This document shows positions 16,021 to 25,382 of a DNA stretch of 64,000 nt, piece after piece. The translations under genes and the position numbers were made by a program. A model generated the notes under the pieces. That model searched no databases. It saw nothing but the letters and a program-made list of their open reading frames with translations, and was not told the DNA's origin. The stretch's first letter is position 1. Each line of letters starts with the position of its first letter. The stretch is from Roseovarius sp. THAF9 (lineage in GTDB: Bacteria; Pseudomonadota; Alphaproteobacteria; Rhodobacterales; Rhodobacteraceae). The DNA lies in the NCBI RefSeq assembly GCF_009363715.1, contig NZ_CP045404.1, forward strand, positions 2,324,001-2,388,000, read 5' to 3'.

Positions 16021-16225
16021 CACGCGCGGAATCAAGGCCGCAGGCCGCCGCGCGATCGCCCGATGACCGAAAGGCGATTGCCTGCAATCGCCGAAAGGGG
16101 GGCCGCCCCCCGGACTGGCGATTGGCTGACGCAAGCACTCCGATCAGAAGTCATGCGGACACGGCAACCATAAAGTGCCCTGAACACCCCTCGGATCGCC
16201 ACCCCGCGGTCTGGCAATCCCGCGG
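16021..16225 (-). repeat. Long dispersed repeat, copy B
   Basis: Read on the minus strand, it shares ordered blocks with the element at 42710-42881. These are CCGCG-GATTGCCAGACCGCGG, then AGGGCACTTTAT (here RC of 16170-16181), then AATCGCCAG (RC of 16113-16121), then GCGCGGCGGC and GATTCCGCGCG at the far end. It fills most of the 282-bp gap between the OsmC and cyclo-ligase genes. Open frames across it encode no recognisable protein. Confidence 0.7.
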
Positions 16226-16252
16226 CTCAACACTGCAGGCCGGCGGCCCCCC

Positions 16253-16810
16253 TCAAAACCCGATCACTTCTTTCTCCGTCACCACCATGTCCAGCGGCTG
16301 GTCTGTGGGCTCCAGCGGCAGCCCCTCGGCCTCCTGCGCCGCGAACGCAAACCCGATGGCCAGCGTCGCGCGCTTGCCCCTCAACAGCTCCAGCGTCCGG
16401 TCGTAAAAGCCTCCTCCATAGCCCAGCCGGCCGCCATTCCGGTCGAACGCCACCAAAGGCACGATCAGGATCTCCGGCTCGAAGAAGTCATCCACCTCCG
16501 GCACCCGCGCCCCGAATGGCCCGTCGCGCATCGCCCCATTCGGCTCCCAGCGCGAGAACTTCAAAGGCAAGCCTTCACCTTCAATTACCGGCACGCCAAC
16601 CGTCCCATGCGCAGCCGCCTCGGCCATGGCCGGCAGCGGGTCGATCTCGGTGCGGATGGGCATATACCCCGCCAGAGGCACGCCGCGATATCCGGCCAGC
16701 ACGCCGGACAAAAGGCCCGCCCCCGCGCCCTCTGCCGCGTCAAACGCCGCCTTGCGCCGCGCGAACGCCGCCTTGCGCGCCGTCGCCTTCACCTCCGCCA
16801 GATCGCTCAC
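16253..16810 (-). CDS. ygfA: 5-formyltetrahydrofolate cyclo-ligase
   Basis: A 185-residue enzyme converting 5-formyl-THF to 5,10-methenyl-THF with ATP in the cytoplasm. An N-terminal helix with RKAAFARRKAAF is followed by LAGYMPIRTEIDPLP, VPVIEGEGLPLKF, EILIVPLVAFDRNGGRLGYGGGFYDRTL (the ATP/folate-binding motif) and AIGFAFAAQE, in family order. It starts with GTG at 16810, overlapping the mgtE stop codon (GTGA), so the two genes are coupled. Length is normal for the family. Confidence 0.94.
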   Translation of the reverse strand: MSDLAEVKATARKAAFARRKAAFDAAEGAGAGLLSGVLAGYRGVPLAGYMPIRTEIDPLPAMAEAAAHGTVGVPVIEGEGLPLKFSRWEPNGAMRDGPFGARVPEVDDFFEPEILIVPLVAFDRNGGRLGYGGGFYDRTLELLRGKRATLAIGFAFAAQEAEGLPLEPTDQPLDMVVTEKEVIGF

Positions 16811-18240
16811 AGCAGCACCACCGCGGCCAGGCCCAGAAAGGCGAAAAAGCCCACCACGTCCGTCACCGTGGTCACGAACGCCCCCGAGGCCAGCGCCGGG
16901 TCCACGCCAACGCGGTCAAGCACCACAGGAATGACCGTGCCCGCCAGCCCGGCCATCACCAGGTTGATAACCATCGCCGCACCGATGACGTAGCCAAGTT
17001 CTGGCCCGCCGAACCACAACACGCCCACGATCCCCATTACCACGGCAAAGATCAGGCCATTGACCAGCCCCACCAGCACCTCGCGCCGGATGAACCGCCA
17101 CACGTTCGAGCCTGTAAGGTCCTTCGTCGCAATCGCCCGCACCGCAACGGTCAGGCTCTGCGTTCCGGCATTGCCACCCATCGACGCCACGATCGGCATC
17201 AAGACCGCCAGCGCCACGATCTGCGCAATCGCCGCCTCGAACTGCGCGATCACAAGGGACGCCATGATCGCCGTCACAAGGTTCACCGCCAGCCACGGAA
17301 ACCGCCGCTTGGTGGTGCTGATCACCCGGTCGCTCAACGAACCTTCCTCGCTCACACCGGCAAGGCGCAGGATGTCCTCCTCGTGTTCCTCGTCCAGCAC
17401 CGCCATGGCGTCGTCGATGGTGATCACCCCCACCAGCCGCTCGTCCTCGTCCACCACCGGGGCGGAAATCAGGTGATACTGGTTGAACGCATAGGCCACG
17501 TCGCCCTCGTACTGCTCGGCGGGAATGACATGAAACGTGTCCTCAACCAATGAGCTCAGCATCACCTCCCGGCGCGACGCCATCAGCTTGCCCAAGGTCA
17601 CGTTGCCCACAGGCTTCAGCCGCGGGTCCACCAGCACGATATGATAGAACTGGTCCGGCAGATCATCCTGGTCGCGCAGGTAATCGATCGCCTCGCCCAC
17701 ATTCCAGTGCTCGGGCGCCATCACCACCTCGCGCTGCATCAGGCGCCCGGCGGAATATTCAGGGTAACTCAGCGACTGCTGCACCAGCGTCCGGTCGCTG
17801 TCCTCCAGAACCCCCAGGATCTCGGCGGCCCGGCTTTCTTCCATGTCCTCGACCAGGTCGACCACATCGTCCGACTCAAGGTCGCGCACCGCGTTGGTCA
17901 GAACCTCCGGCGACAGGATCGAGATCACCTCCTCGCGGATCGTCTCGTCCAGTTCCGTCAGAACGTCGCCGTCAAACTCGTGCCCGTAAAGCTCGATCAG
18001 CCGGCGGCGATCGAAGGAATTGATCTGCTCCAGAAGGTCGGCGATGTCGGCAGGGTGGAACGGTTCCAGCTCCTGCCACAGCATGGACTGGTCCCCGATA
18101 TCCACGGCATACATGATCCGGCCCACGGATTTCTGATCCAGCACATAGGCGCTGTCCTCGCGCTCAGGCTCCCGCTCGGGTTCGGGCACCTGCGCGGGTT
18201 CGCGCTCTTCGGTCACGTTGTCCTGCTGGTTTTCGGTCAT
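16807..18240 (-). CDS. mgtE: Magnesium transporter MgtE
   Basis: A 477-residue protein with the full MgtE layout. A charged N-terminus (PEPEREPERE) precedes the MgtE N domain (ELEPFHPADIADLLEQI). A CBS pair follows (YSAGRLMQREVVMAP...; DEDERLVGVITIDDAMAVL), then the five-helix pore with MASMGGNAGTQSLTVAVRAIA (the NAGTQS Mg2+ motif) and the terminal FFAFLGLAAVVLL. The channel opens when cytoplasmic Mg2+ is low. The start at 18240 follows GGGGAG; the longer frame upstream runs into the divergent guaD promoter region. No M-box riboswitch is visible in the 130-bp gap. Co-translated with the folate enzyme. Confidence 0.95.
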   Translation of the reverse strand: MTENQQDNVTEEREPAQVPEPEREPEREDSAYVLDQKSVGRIMYAVDIGDQSMLWQELEPFHPADIADLLEQINSFDRRRLIELYGHEFDGDVLTELDETIREEVISILSPEVLTNAVRDLESDDVVDLVEDMEESRAAEILGVLEDSDRTLVQQSLSYPEYSAGRLMQREVVMAPEHWNVGEAIDYLRDQDDLPDQFYHIVLVDPRLKPVGNVTLGKLMASRREVMLSSLVEDTFHVIPAEQYEGDVAYAFNQYHLISAPVVDEDERLVGVITIDDAMAVLDEEHEEDILRLAGVSEEGSLSDRVISTTKRRFPWLAVNLVTAIMASLVIAQFEAAIAQIVALAVLMPIVASMGGNAGTQSLTVAVRAIATKDLTGSNVWRFIRREVLVGLVNGLIFAVVMGIVGVLWFGGPELGYVIGAAMVINLVMAGLAGTVIPVVLDRVGVDPALASGAFVTTVTDVVGFFAFLGLAAVVLL

Positions 18241-18370
18241 CGCGCGCTCCCCGGGTCTGCGGCACCATGTAGGACAAAGCCGCAGGAAATCACAACGCAA
18301 TATGCGGGATTTACGCTTGTCTTCTGCGCACCTATCCTGCGCCCGACCGGCACCACGGAGCCTACCCCGC

Positions 18371-19657
18371 ATGACCACCCAGCGCATCCTGACCGGACAA
18401 GTCCTGTGCTTCACCCGTTCACCGTTCGAGGGCGACCCCGCCGGCGCCGCCCGCCTCGACGAGGCCGTCCTGATCGAGAACCGCCACATCGTCCGCACCG
18501 GCCCGCTGGCTGACCTGCGCGCCGCCGCCCCGGACGCGGAAATCGAGCGCTACGACGATCACCTCATTTCACCCGGCTTCATCGACGCTCACGCGCATTT
18601 TCCTCAGACTGCCATCATAGCCAGCTGGGGCAAACGCCTGCGCGACTGGCTGGAAACCTACACCTTCCCCGAGGAAATGCGCCTTTCCGATCCCGCCTAT
18701 GCACGCCAGATCGCAATCCGTTATCTCGATCTCACGCTCGCCAACGGCACGACCACCGTCGCCAGCTTCTGCACCTCCCACCCCCACAGTGTCGATGCAT
18801 TTTTCGAAGCCGCCCGAACCCGCAGCCTTCGCGCTGTGGCGGGCAAGACCTGCATGGACCGCAACGCGCCCGCCGCCCTGCTGGACACCGCGAAATCGGC
18901 TTATGACGACAGCGCCGCGCTTATCGCCCGATGGCACGGCACCGACCGGCTGACCTACGCTATCACCCCGCGCTTTTCGCCCACCTCCTCGCCCGATCAA
19001 CTCTCCGCCCTCGGGACACTCTGGGCCCAACACCCCACCTGCCTCATGCAAACGCATCTTTCCGAGCAGGTCGAGGAAATCGACTGGGTCAAATCCCTCT
19101 TCCCCTCCGCCCGCGATTATCTCGACACTTACGAGATACACGGCCTCCTAGGCCCCCGCGGCCTCTACGGCCACGCCATCCACCTCACGCCCCGCGAACG
19201 CGCCCGTCTGGCCGAGGTCGGCGCGGCGCTCATTCACTGCCCCACATCAAACACCTTTATCGGCTCCGGCCTTTTCGACATGGCCGCGCGCCTCGATGAC
19301 GGCCACCGCATCGGCCTTGCCACCGACACCGGCGGCGGCTCGTCCTTCTCGATGCTGCGCACTATGGCGGCGGCCTATGAGATCGGCCAGCTTTCCGGCA
19401 CCGCCCTGCACCCTGCCCAGCTCTGGTGGCTGGCGACAGCAGGCAGCGCCGACGCCCTGCACATGTCCGACCGCATCGGCACCATCGCCCCGGGGATGGA
19501 GGCTGACCTCATCGCCATCGACCTCGCCTCGACGCCGGCAATTGCCCAGCGCGCGAACACGGCGAACGACATCTGGCAAGCTCTCTTCCCCACGATCATG
19601 ATGGGCGACGACCGCGCCATCGCACAGGTCTGGATCATAGGAGAGCCGCAATCCTAG
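18371..19657 (+). CDS. guaD: Guanine deaminase
   Basis: A 428-residue amidohydrolase. The metal-binding start of the barrel is SPGFIDAHAHFPQT; the guanine deaminase segment is FPEEMRLSDPAYA. TPRFSPTSSPDQL, LMQTHLSEQVEEIDWVKSLFP, LYGHAIHLTPRE, IHCPTSNTFIGSGLF and GLATDTGGGSSFSML follow, supplying the remaining His/Asp ligands. It converts guanine to xanthine for purine salvage or catabolism. The ATG at 18371 is the family-like start. The stop codon TAG (19655-19657) is supplied by a dispersed palindrome that follows. Confidence 0.95.
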   Translation: MTTQRILTGQVLCFTRSPFEGDPAGAARLDEAVLIENRHIVRTGPLADLRAAAPDAEIERYDDHLISPGFIDAHAHFPQTAIIASWGKRLRDWLETYTFPEEMRLSDPAYARQIAIRYLDLTLANGTTTVASFCTSHPHSVDAFFEAARTRSLRAVAGKTCMDRNAPAALLDTAKSAYDDSAALIARWHGTDRLTYAITPRFSPTSSPDQLSALGTLWAQHPTCLMQTHLSEQVEEIDWVKSLFPSARDYLDTYEIHGLLGPRGLYGHAIHLTPRERARLAEVGAALIHCPTSNTFIGSGLFDMAARLDDGHRIGLATDTGGGSSFSMLRTMAAAYEIGQLSGTALHPAQLWWLATAGSADALHMSDRIGTIAPGMEADLIAIDLASTPAIAQRANTANDIWQALFPTIMMGDDRAIAQVWIIGEPQS

Positions 19658-19676
19658 GGTGGGGTTCAACCCCACC
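19654..19676. repeat. Dispersed palindrome covering the guaD stop codon
   Basis: CTAGGGTGGGGTTCAACCCC followed by ACC: a perfect 9-bp-arm palindrome (GGTGGGGTT/AACCCCACC) with a single-base centre. The TAG is the stop codon of guaD. Related to 2871-2892 and 21041-21062. Confidence 0.65.
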
Positions 19677-19759
19677 ATTCTGACGCCGGCCCGTAAATGA
19701 AAGTGCCTGGCGCTGAACTACCCCGGATTCGGCGCTCCGCGCTGTCGCATAAAGGGAAA

Positions 19760-19844
19760 TGGTGCGGGTGAAGGGACTTGAACCCCCACGCCTTGCGGCG
19801 CCAGAACCTAAATCTGGTGCGTCTACCAATTCCGCCACACCCGC
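19760..19844 (-). tRNA. tRNA-Leu, anticodon UAG
   Basis: Read on the minus strand it starts GCGGGTGTGGCGGAATTGGT and ends GGGTTCAAGTCCC plus TTCACCCGCACCA, with CCA encoded. The acceptor stem GCGGGTG/CACCCGC is perfect. The anticodon stem CCAGA/TCTGG encloses the loop TTTAGGT, giving anticodon TAG (CUN codons). A long variable arm (CGCCGCAAGGCG) marks it as a class II leucine tRNA. Confidence 0.97.
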
Positions 19845-20007
19845 ATCGACGGGCGTCTTAGCAAAGCGCGTGTCGGGATGCGAGGGAAATTTCTGTTGCA
19901 ACATTCAAACTAAATCTACTCCGGCATTCAACAAAAAGCGCGACATTCGCGGAGTGTTAACGTATGCTCATTAGAAATACGAGGCAGAAAACAGAGCGAG
20001 ATAGCCC

Positions 20008-20505
20008 ATGGAACCGAAAACGGTCGGGGGCACAGGCGGGACCAACCCGCCACGGGCCAGAGTGCAGGCCAGCGGCTTTGCCGCCGGCGCAGTTATCATG
20101 ACATTGGATGGCGAGAAAGCGGTGGAAGATCTCCGCCCCGGTGACCGCGTGATCACGCGCGACACCGGCATGGCCGTCCTGAAGGACATCTCGGTTCAAA
20201 CCCTGCGCACCCGGACGATCCGCGTTCAGGCCGGATCGCTCGGTCACACCCGCCCCGTGCGCGACGTACTGCTTCCCGAAGGCCAATCCCTGCTGATCCG
20301 CGATTGGCGGGCCGAGGCGATGTTCGGCACCAAGCGCGCCGTGGTACAGGTCTCGCAACTGGTCGACGGCGAATTCATCACCGACGAGGGCAAGACGGAC
20401 CTGACGCTCCACACGCTCGATTTCGACACGCCCCACATCGTCTATGTCGACGGGCTCGAAGCGGCCAGCACCGCCGATATCGAAGCACTGTCAAAAGCTG
20501 CGTGA
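20008..20505 (+). CDS. Small Hint-domain protein lacking the catalytic cysteine
   Basis: A 165-residue protein made almost only of a Hint (hedgehog/intein) module. It has GFAAGAVIMTLDGEKAVEDLRPGDRVITRDTGMAVLKDI, then LGHTRPVRDVLLPEGQSLLI (an HxR/'SP.Q.ll' type block B) and LTLHTLDFDTPHIVYVDGLEAAS near the end. In active Hint domains the first residue of the module is Cys or Ser followed by F..GT; here the position reads SGFAAGA, so the nucleophile has been lost or shifted to the Ser one position before. Self-cleavage is therefore doubtful. It stands alone, without the long calcium-binding repeats usual for Hint_2 proteins of roseobacters. Confidence 0.8.
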   Translation: MEPKTVGGTGGTNPPRARVQASGFAAGAVIMTLDGEKAVEDLRPGDRVITRDTGMAVLKDISVQTLRTRTIRVQAGSLGHTRPVRDVLLPEGQSLLIRDWRAEAMFGTKRAVVQVSQLVDGEFITDEGKTDLTLHTLDFDTPHIVYVDGLEAASTADIEALSKAA

Positions 20506-20510
20506 CCCTG

Positions 20511-20529
20511 TCCCGGGCTTGACCCGGGA
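20511..20529. repeat. Dispersed CCCGGG palindrome
   Basis: TCCCGGGCTTGACCCGGGA sits between the Hint gene and the convergent nnr gene, 2 bp from the nnr stop codon. Same family as 15455-15472 and 42899-42917. Confidence 0.6.
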
Positions 20530-20531
20530 CC

Positions 20532-22160
20532 TCACATGCCCAAAGCGCGCAACACCTTCGGCACCTCTTCCGGCAGATCCTCGGCGATCAGGCCGGGGCC
20601 AAAACTGCGCGCGCATTCGACATGCAGCCATGCCGCGACCTCTGCCGCCTGCATAGGCTCATGCCCCCGCGCCAGCAGCCCCGTAATGAACCCGGCCAGC
20701 ACGTCCCCTGCCCCAGCCGTCGCCAGCCACGGGGTGGCGCGTTCATATTGTGCGGAGTTAATGCTGCACCGACCATCCGGCGCCGCAATCACCGTATCCG
20801 CCCCCTTGAACAGCACGATACAGCCCGCCCGCTGCGCCGCCTCGCGAGTCGCGTCAACCTTGGAAAAGGCTGGGCCTTCGGAGGCCGGCGCGTTCAGCTT
20901 CTCGGCGATATCCGGGAACAGCCGCGCGAACTCCCCGCCATGCGGGGTCAACACGCAGCTTTCATGCAACATCCCGAACAGCGCCCCCGGATCGCCCTCA
21001 TACGCCGTCAGCGCATCCGCATCCAGCACCAATGACCGCATGGGGTGGGTTTGCACCCCACCTTCCCCAAGCGCCACCGGCACCAGTGCCCTCGCCCGCT
21101 CGACACCCAGCCCCGGACCCAGGCAAACCGCATTAATCCGCTGGTCCTCCAGAACGCCGGCCAGCCCGTCGCACCCTTCGACCCGGCGCAGCATGATCGA
21201 CGTCACCTGACACGCCACCTCCTGCTGCGCTGAGGGCGGAACACCCAGCGTCACCAGCCCCGCCCCGATCCTCAGCGCCCCCCGCGCCGCCAATCGCGCC
21301 GCGCCTGTTCGCCCCGCACCACCAGACAAAACAAGGGCATGCCCATGGTCATATTTGTGGTCCGCCGTCCATTTCGTTTGAAAAAACGCCGGGCGTTCCA
21401 GCAACCGCACGATGCCTTGGCTATTCTGACAATCCAGCCCGATGCCTTTGACCACCACCTTGCCGCAGCCGGCAGGACCGTCGGCCAGCAAATGCCCCAG
21501 CTTCAGTGCATGAAAACTGATCGTCAGATGTGCACGGATATCCTCGTGATACGGCCCCTGCCCATCCACGCGCAGATAGCGCCCGCTATCGGCGCAGAGC
21601 CCGCTGGGAATATCCACTGCCACAACCCGGGCATCGGGATAGTTGCCGCCCCCGAGCGGTCGACCGTCCACGCGCCATCCCGACATCTGCGTGGCCCATC
21701 CGAAGGCGTTAAACGCGTCCACCGGGCGCGTTAACCCCGTCCCGAACAAAGCGTCCACAATCAGCGTTTCGGGTCCCCACGATACCGGATCGAGCCAGAA
21801 CGCGCCGTCGCCCTCGTCGACATAAGGCCGCACTGTGCCCATCGTGGACCACCGCTCGTAATTCACCTTCGCATCCGGCGGCAGCTTAGTGAGGTCGCCG
21901 TAGAGGAACACCTCCACCTCCCAGCCCCACTCTTTCAGCAACCGCGCCACGACAAACCCGTCGCCGCCATTGTTCCCCGGCCCGCATAGCACGACCGCCC
22001 GGCTCGGCGCTTTCGCCAGCTCCGGCCATTCCTCGAATACCGCCTCGACGACGCCCCGCCCTGCGCGCTCCATCAGCTCCAAGCCGGTCACGTCGCCCGA
22101 GTTGATCGCGGCTTCTTCGATGGCCCGCATCTGGGCGGCGGTCAGCAGTTCAGTCATCAT
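20532..22160 (-). CDS. nnr: Bifunctional NAD(P)HX epimerase / ADP- or ATP-dependent dehydratase
   Basis: A 542-residue two-domain repair enzyme. The N-terminal epimerase (YjeF_N) has LTAAQMRAIEEAAINSG, CGPGNNGGDGFVVAR and VDALFGTGLTRPV. The C-terminal dehydratase (YjeF_C) has HGHALVLSGGAGRTGAARLAA, ALVLDADALT-type sequence, VLTPHGGEFARLFP and TPWLATAGAGDVLAGFITGL. It restores NAD(P)H damaged by hydration. The two first ATGs are adjacent (22160 and 22157), with AGAGG just upstream; either may be used. A decapeptide GEGGVQTHPM before SLVLDADALT coincides with a dispersed palindrome (21041-21062), so the element seems to have been absorbed into the coding sequence in frame. Confidence 0.95.
   Translation of the reverse strand: MMTELLTAAQMRAIEEAAINSGDVTGLELMERAGRGVVEAVFEEWPELAKAPSRAVVLCGPGNNGGDGFVVARLLKEWGWEVEVFLYGDLTKLPPDAKVNYERWSTMGTVRPYVDEGDGAFWLDPVSWGPETLIVDALFGTGLTRPVDAFNAFGWATQMSGWRVDGRPLGGGNYPDARVVAVDIPSGLCADSGRYLRVDGQGPYHEDIRAHLTISFHALKLGHLLADGPAGCGKVVVKGIGLDCQNSQGIVRLLERPAFFQTKWTADHKYDHGHALVLSGGAGRTGAARLAARGALRIGAGLVTLGVPPSAQQEVACQVTSIMLRRVEGCDGLAGVLEDQRINAVCLGPGLGVERARALVPVALGEGGVQTHPMRSLVLDADALTAYEGDPGALFGMLHESCVLTPHGGEFARLFPDIAEKLNAPASEGPAFSKVDATREAAQRAGCIVLFKGADTVIAAPDGRCSINSAQYERATPWLATAGAGDVLAGFITGLLARGHEPMQAAEVAAWLHVECARSFGPGLIAEDLPEEVPKVLRALGM
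21041..21062. repeat. Dispersed palindrome inside the nnr coding sequence
   Basis: TGGGGTGGGTTTGCACCCCA plus CC is related to the intergenic palindromes at 2871-2892 and 19654-19676. Here it lies within the dehydratase domain coding region and adds residues around GGVQTHP without breaking the frame. Confidence 0.5.
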
Positions 22161-22245
22161 GGACCTCTCAACGATTCAATTTCGCACATTATCGCGCCAG
22201 GTTGCCTAAATTTTACGCACATCAAAGCATCAACCGGACGCGTAG

Positions 22246-22665
<420 letters not shown>

Positions 22666-22694
22666 ACCAAACCTAAGAACCAACGAAGGGATCA

Positions 22695-24107
22695 ATGGAC
22701 ATGAGCGCAAAAGATCTGCTCAAGACGATCAAGGACGAGGAAGTCGAGTATGTCGACATCCGTTTCACCGACCCGCGCGGCAAGCTGCAGCACGTCACGG
22801 TCATCGCCGACGAGGTTGACGAGGATTTCCTCGATGAAGGCTTCATGTTCGACGGCTCGTCGATCGCCGGCTGGAAATCGATCGAAGCCTCGGACATGAA
22901 ACTGATGCCCGACACCGCCAGCGGTTACATCGACCCCTTCTATGCCGAGAAAACCATCTGCGTGCATTGCTCGATCGTCGAACCCGACACCGGCGAAGCC
23001 TACGAGCGTGACCCGCGCGGCACCGCCGAAAAGGCCGAGGCCTATCTGAAGTCCAGCGGCATCGGCGACAGCGCCTTCATGGGCCCCGAAGCGGAATTCT
23101 TCCTCTTCGACGACGTGCGCTTCTCCAACTCGATCAACAAGGTCTCCTACGAGGTCGACGCGATCGACGCCTCGTGGAACACCGACACCGAGTACGAGAT
23201 GGGCAACATGGGCCACCGTCCGGGCGTGAAGGGCGGCTATTTTCCGGTCAACCCCACCGACGAGTCGCAGGACATCCGTTCGGAAATGCTCTCGACCATG
23301 AAACGTCTGGGCATGAAGGTCGACAAGCACCACCACGAGGTGGCGTCATGCCAGCACGAGCTGGGCCTGATCTTCGACAGCCTGACCAAGCAGGCCGATG
23401 AGCTTCAAAAGTACAAGTACGTCATCCACAACGTCGCCGCCGCCTACGGCAAGTCGGCCACGTTCATGCCCAAGCCCATCGCGGGCGACAACGGCACGGG
23501 CATGCACGTCAACATGTCGATCTGGAAAGACGGCAAGCCGCTTTTCGCCGGTGACAAGTATGCCGACCTTTCGGACGAGGCTCTGTGGTACATCGGCGGC
23601 ATCCTGAAGCACGCAAAGTCGCTGAATGCCTTCACCAACCCGTCGACCAACAGCTACAAGCGTCTGATCCCTGGCTTCGAAGCTCCCGTTCTGCGCGCCT
23701 ACTCGGCCCGCAACCGCTCGGGCTGCGTTCGTATTCCGTGGACCGAGTCGCCGAAAGCCAAGCGCGTCGAGGCCCGCTTCCCCGATCCGTCGGCAAACCC
23801 CTACCTGTGCTTTGCCGCGCTCCTGATGGCCGGCCTCGACGGCATCAAGAACAAGATCGACCCGGGCGAGGCGATGGACAAGAACCTCTACGACCTGCCC
23901 GCCGAAGAGCTGGAAGGCATCCCGACCGTCTGCGGCAGCCTGCGCGAAGCCATGCAGGAGCTTCAGGCCGATCACGAGTACCTTCTGGCCGGTGACGTGT
24001 TCACCAAGGACCAGATCGAGGGCTATATCGAGCTCAAGATGGAAGAGATCGAAACCTACGAACACACGCCGCACCCGGTGGAGTTCGGCCTGTACTACAG
24101 CTGCTGA
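22695..24107 (+). CDS. glnA: Glutamine synthetase, type I
   Basis: A 470-residue enzyme (468 if the ATG at 22701 is used, which matches the usual GlnA length). It joins ammonia and glutamate with ATP; twelve subunits form two hexameric rings. Seen are [24 protein letters not shown] (Asp/Ser latch), [56 protein letters not shown] and the adenylylation segment [15 protein letters not shown] stands 4 bases before the first ATG and 10 before the second, so the start is not settled. A strong terminator follows. Confidence 0.97.
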   Translation: MDMSAKDLLKTIKDEEVEYVDIRFTDPRGKLQHVTVIADEVDEDFLDEGFMFDGSSIAGWKSIEASDMKLMPDTASGYIDPFYAEKTICVHCSIVEPDTGEAYERDPRGTAEKAEAYLKSSGIGDSAFMGPEAEFFLFDDVRFSNSINKVSYEVDAIDASWNTDTEYEMGNMGHRPGVKGGYFPVNPTDESQDIRSEMLSTMKRLGMKVDKHHHEVASCQHELGLIFDSLTKQADELQKYKYVIHNVAAAYGKSATFMPKPIAGDNGTGMHVNMSIWKDGKPLFAGDKYADLSDEALWYIGGILKHAKSLNAFTNPSTNSYKRLIPGFEAPVLRAYSARNRSGCVRIPWTESPKAKRVEARFPDPSANPYLCFAALLMAGLDGIKNKIDPGEAMDKNLYDLPAEELEGIPTVCGSLREAMQELQADHEYLLAGDVFTKDQIEGYIELKMEEIETYEHTPHPVEFGLYYSC

Positions 24108-24131
24108 TCCAGTAGTAGATCTGCAATTACG

Positions 24132-24163
24132 CGGGCGCCTTTTCCGGAAGGCGCCCGTTTTTT
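24132..24163 (+). terminator. Intrinsic terminator of glnBA
   Basis: A 10-bp perfect stem (24132-24141 with 24148-24157, CGGGCGCCTT/AAGGCGCCCG), a 6-base loop and a TTTTTT run. Confidence 0.92.
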
Positions 24164-24323
24164 ATGTCCTGCCCGCCGAAAACTGCGCGTGACGGCTGCC
24201 AAAGATAGGCGGATCGCCGCTCAGGCGCGGAAACCGCCGCATTGCGTCCATATTTGAAACATACAGATTCCAATAATTCTTGGGATGTTCCAACCACGAG
24301 CGGAAACAATCAGGACCTGAAAA

Positions 24324-25187
24324 ATGTCTCATAACGACAAACGCGTCATGGCGGGGCTTGTTTTCGTCGAAGAGCAACACATCGACCTTTTGGATGCTCT
24401 GAAGCTCAGCGTCGAGGCCCTGAAGGGGCTCTGCGAGAACGTTCGGTCGCTCGGCGTTCTGTCCGACAGCGACGCCGGGGTCGAGACCGAGCACTACCGG
24501 GTTTGCCTGACACTCAGCGACAACGTCGTGTTGCCGGATCTTGAGCTGTCGATGAACACCCTGCTGCGGATCGACATCTCTCGCCGCGACCAGGCGGCAC
24601 CCGAAACCGGCCAGGCGATCGATGCCGTTTTGGCCCGTGTGGCGATCGACCTCAGCGATCACCTGCGTCCGACCCACCTGCAATGGATCGAGCAAAACGC
24701 GCTCCTTTCAGCCGAAGACGTTCGTGAGGCCTGCGAGCCTGCAGCCGATGGAGCAGCCGGGTCCGACAGGCTTGCGGACCAGACCCAACGCGCCCGCGCC
24801 GCGCTGACCGGGATAGATGACCTGCACACCAAGCTGGACGAGCGACTGAAATGCACGCCCCCGCCGGTGATGCCGATCCTGCCCTCGAAGGCTTTCATCG
24901 GCGAATCCGAAGGCATTATCGACGACACGCCCGATATGGTCGTGCCCGCCATCGAAAACATTGCCGAGGACTCCGATCGCCTGCGCCTGTCGGCCTGGCT
25001 TTTGTCCTTCGCGGTGGCCTGCATCGCACTGCCGGTCGGTATCGCGCTGGTAATCATCAATCTGGTCAAGGGCGAAAACCTCCGCCTCGCCGGGCAGGCC
25101 GCGGCGCTGTCGGGACTTTTCGTGTCGCTTCAGGCGAACGGAGCCACCGCCGCCGCGGCGCAGGTTTTCCAGAGCGTTCTGAACTGA
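24324..25187 (+). CDS. Hypothetical protein with C-terminal membrane segments
   Basis: A 287-residue protein of unknown family. The first ~220 residues are soluble and acidic, probably helical, with regularly spaced Leu (LLDALKLSVEALKGLCENV; AIDAVLARVAIDLSDHLR). Residues ~228-250 (LSAWLLSFAVACIALPVGIALVIINLV) form one strong membrane segment, and AGQAAALSGLFVSLQANG a second weak one. No signal peptide, so the large domain is probably cytoplasmic. It starts after a 216-bp gap past the glnA terminator and seems to be alone. Confidence 0.72.
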   Translation: MSHNDKRVMAGLVFVEEQHIDLLDALKLSVEALKGLCENVRSLGVLSDSDAGVETEHYRVCLTLSDNVVLPDLELSMNTLLRIDISRRDQAAPETGQAIDAVLARVAIDLSDHLRPTHLQWIEQNALLSAEDVREACEPAADGAAGSDRLADQTQRARAALTGIDDLHTKLDERLKCTPPPVMPILPSKAFIGESEGIIDDTPDMVVPAIENIAEDSDRLRLSAWLLSFAVACIALPVGIALVIINLVKGENLRLAGQAAALSGLFVSLQANGATAAAAQVFQSVLN

Positions 25188-25382
25188 ACGGGCCGCTTTC
25201 GACTCCGAAAGAACGGGCAGCGGGTCACACGTCCAAGGAACACACGCGACCGATAGACCGTTGTTTGCCCGGACGGGTCATCTCTTGACGCCCGTCCCGA
25301 TGCACCGAATGTCATGGAGAATTGACTTTGTTCCCTTGTCCGGCTCGGCTAACATCGTGATTGTCTGACCTGGAGCTGCCCA

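Noticed and set aside
16122..16406. Frame across dispersed repeat B, with a counterpart at 42631-42951
   Set aside because: Both frames contain the same HPAVWQSRG peptide only because the DNA repeat is shared; the remaining sequence differs and no start signal is present.
18241..18370. M-box magnesium riboswitch in front of mgtE
   Set aside because: Only about 130 bp separate mgtE and guaD and none of the M-box core motifs could be found.
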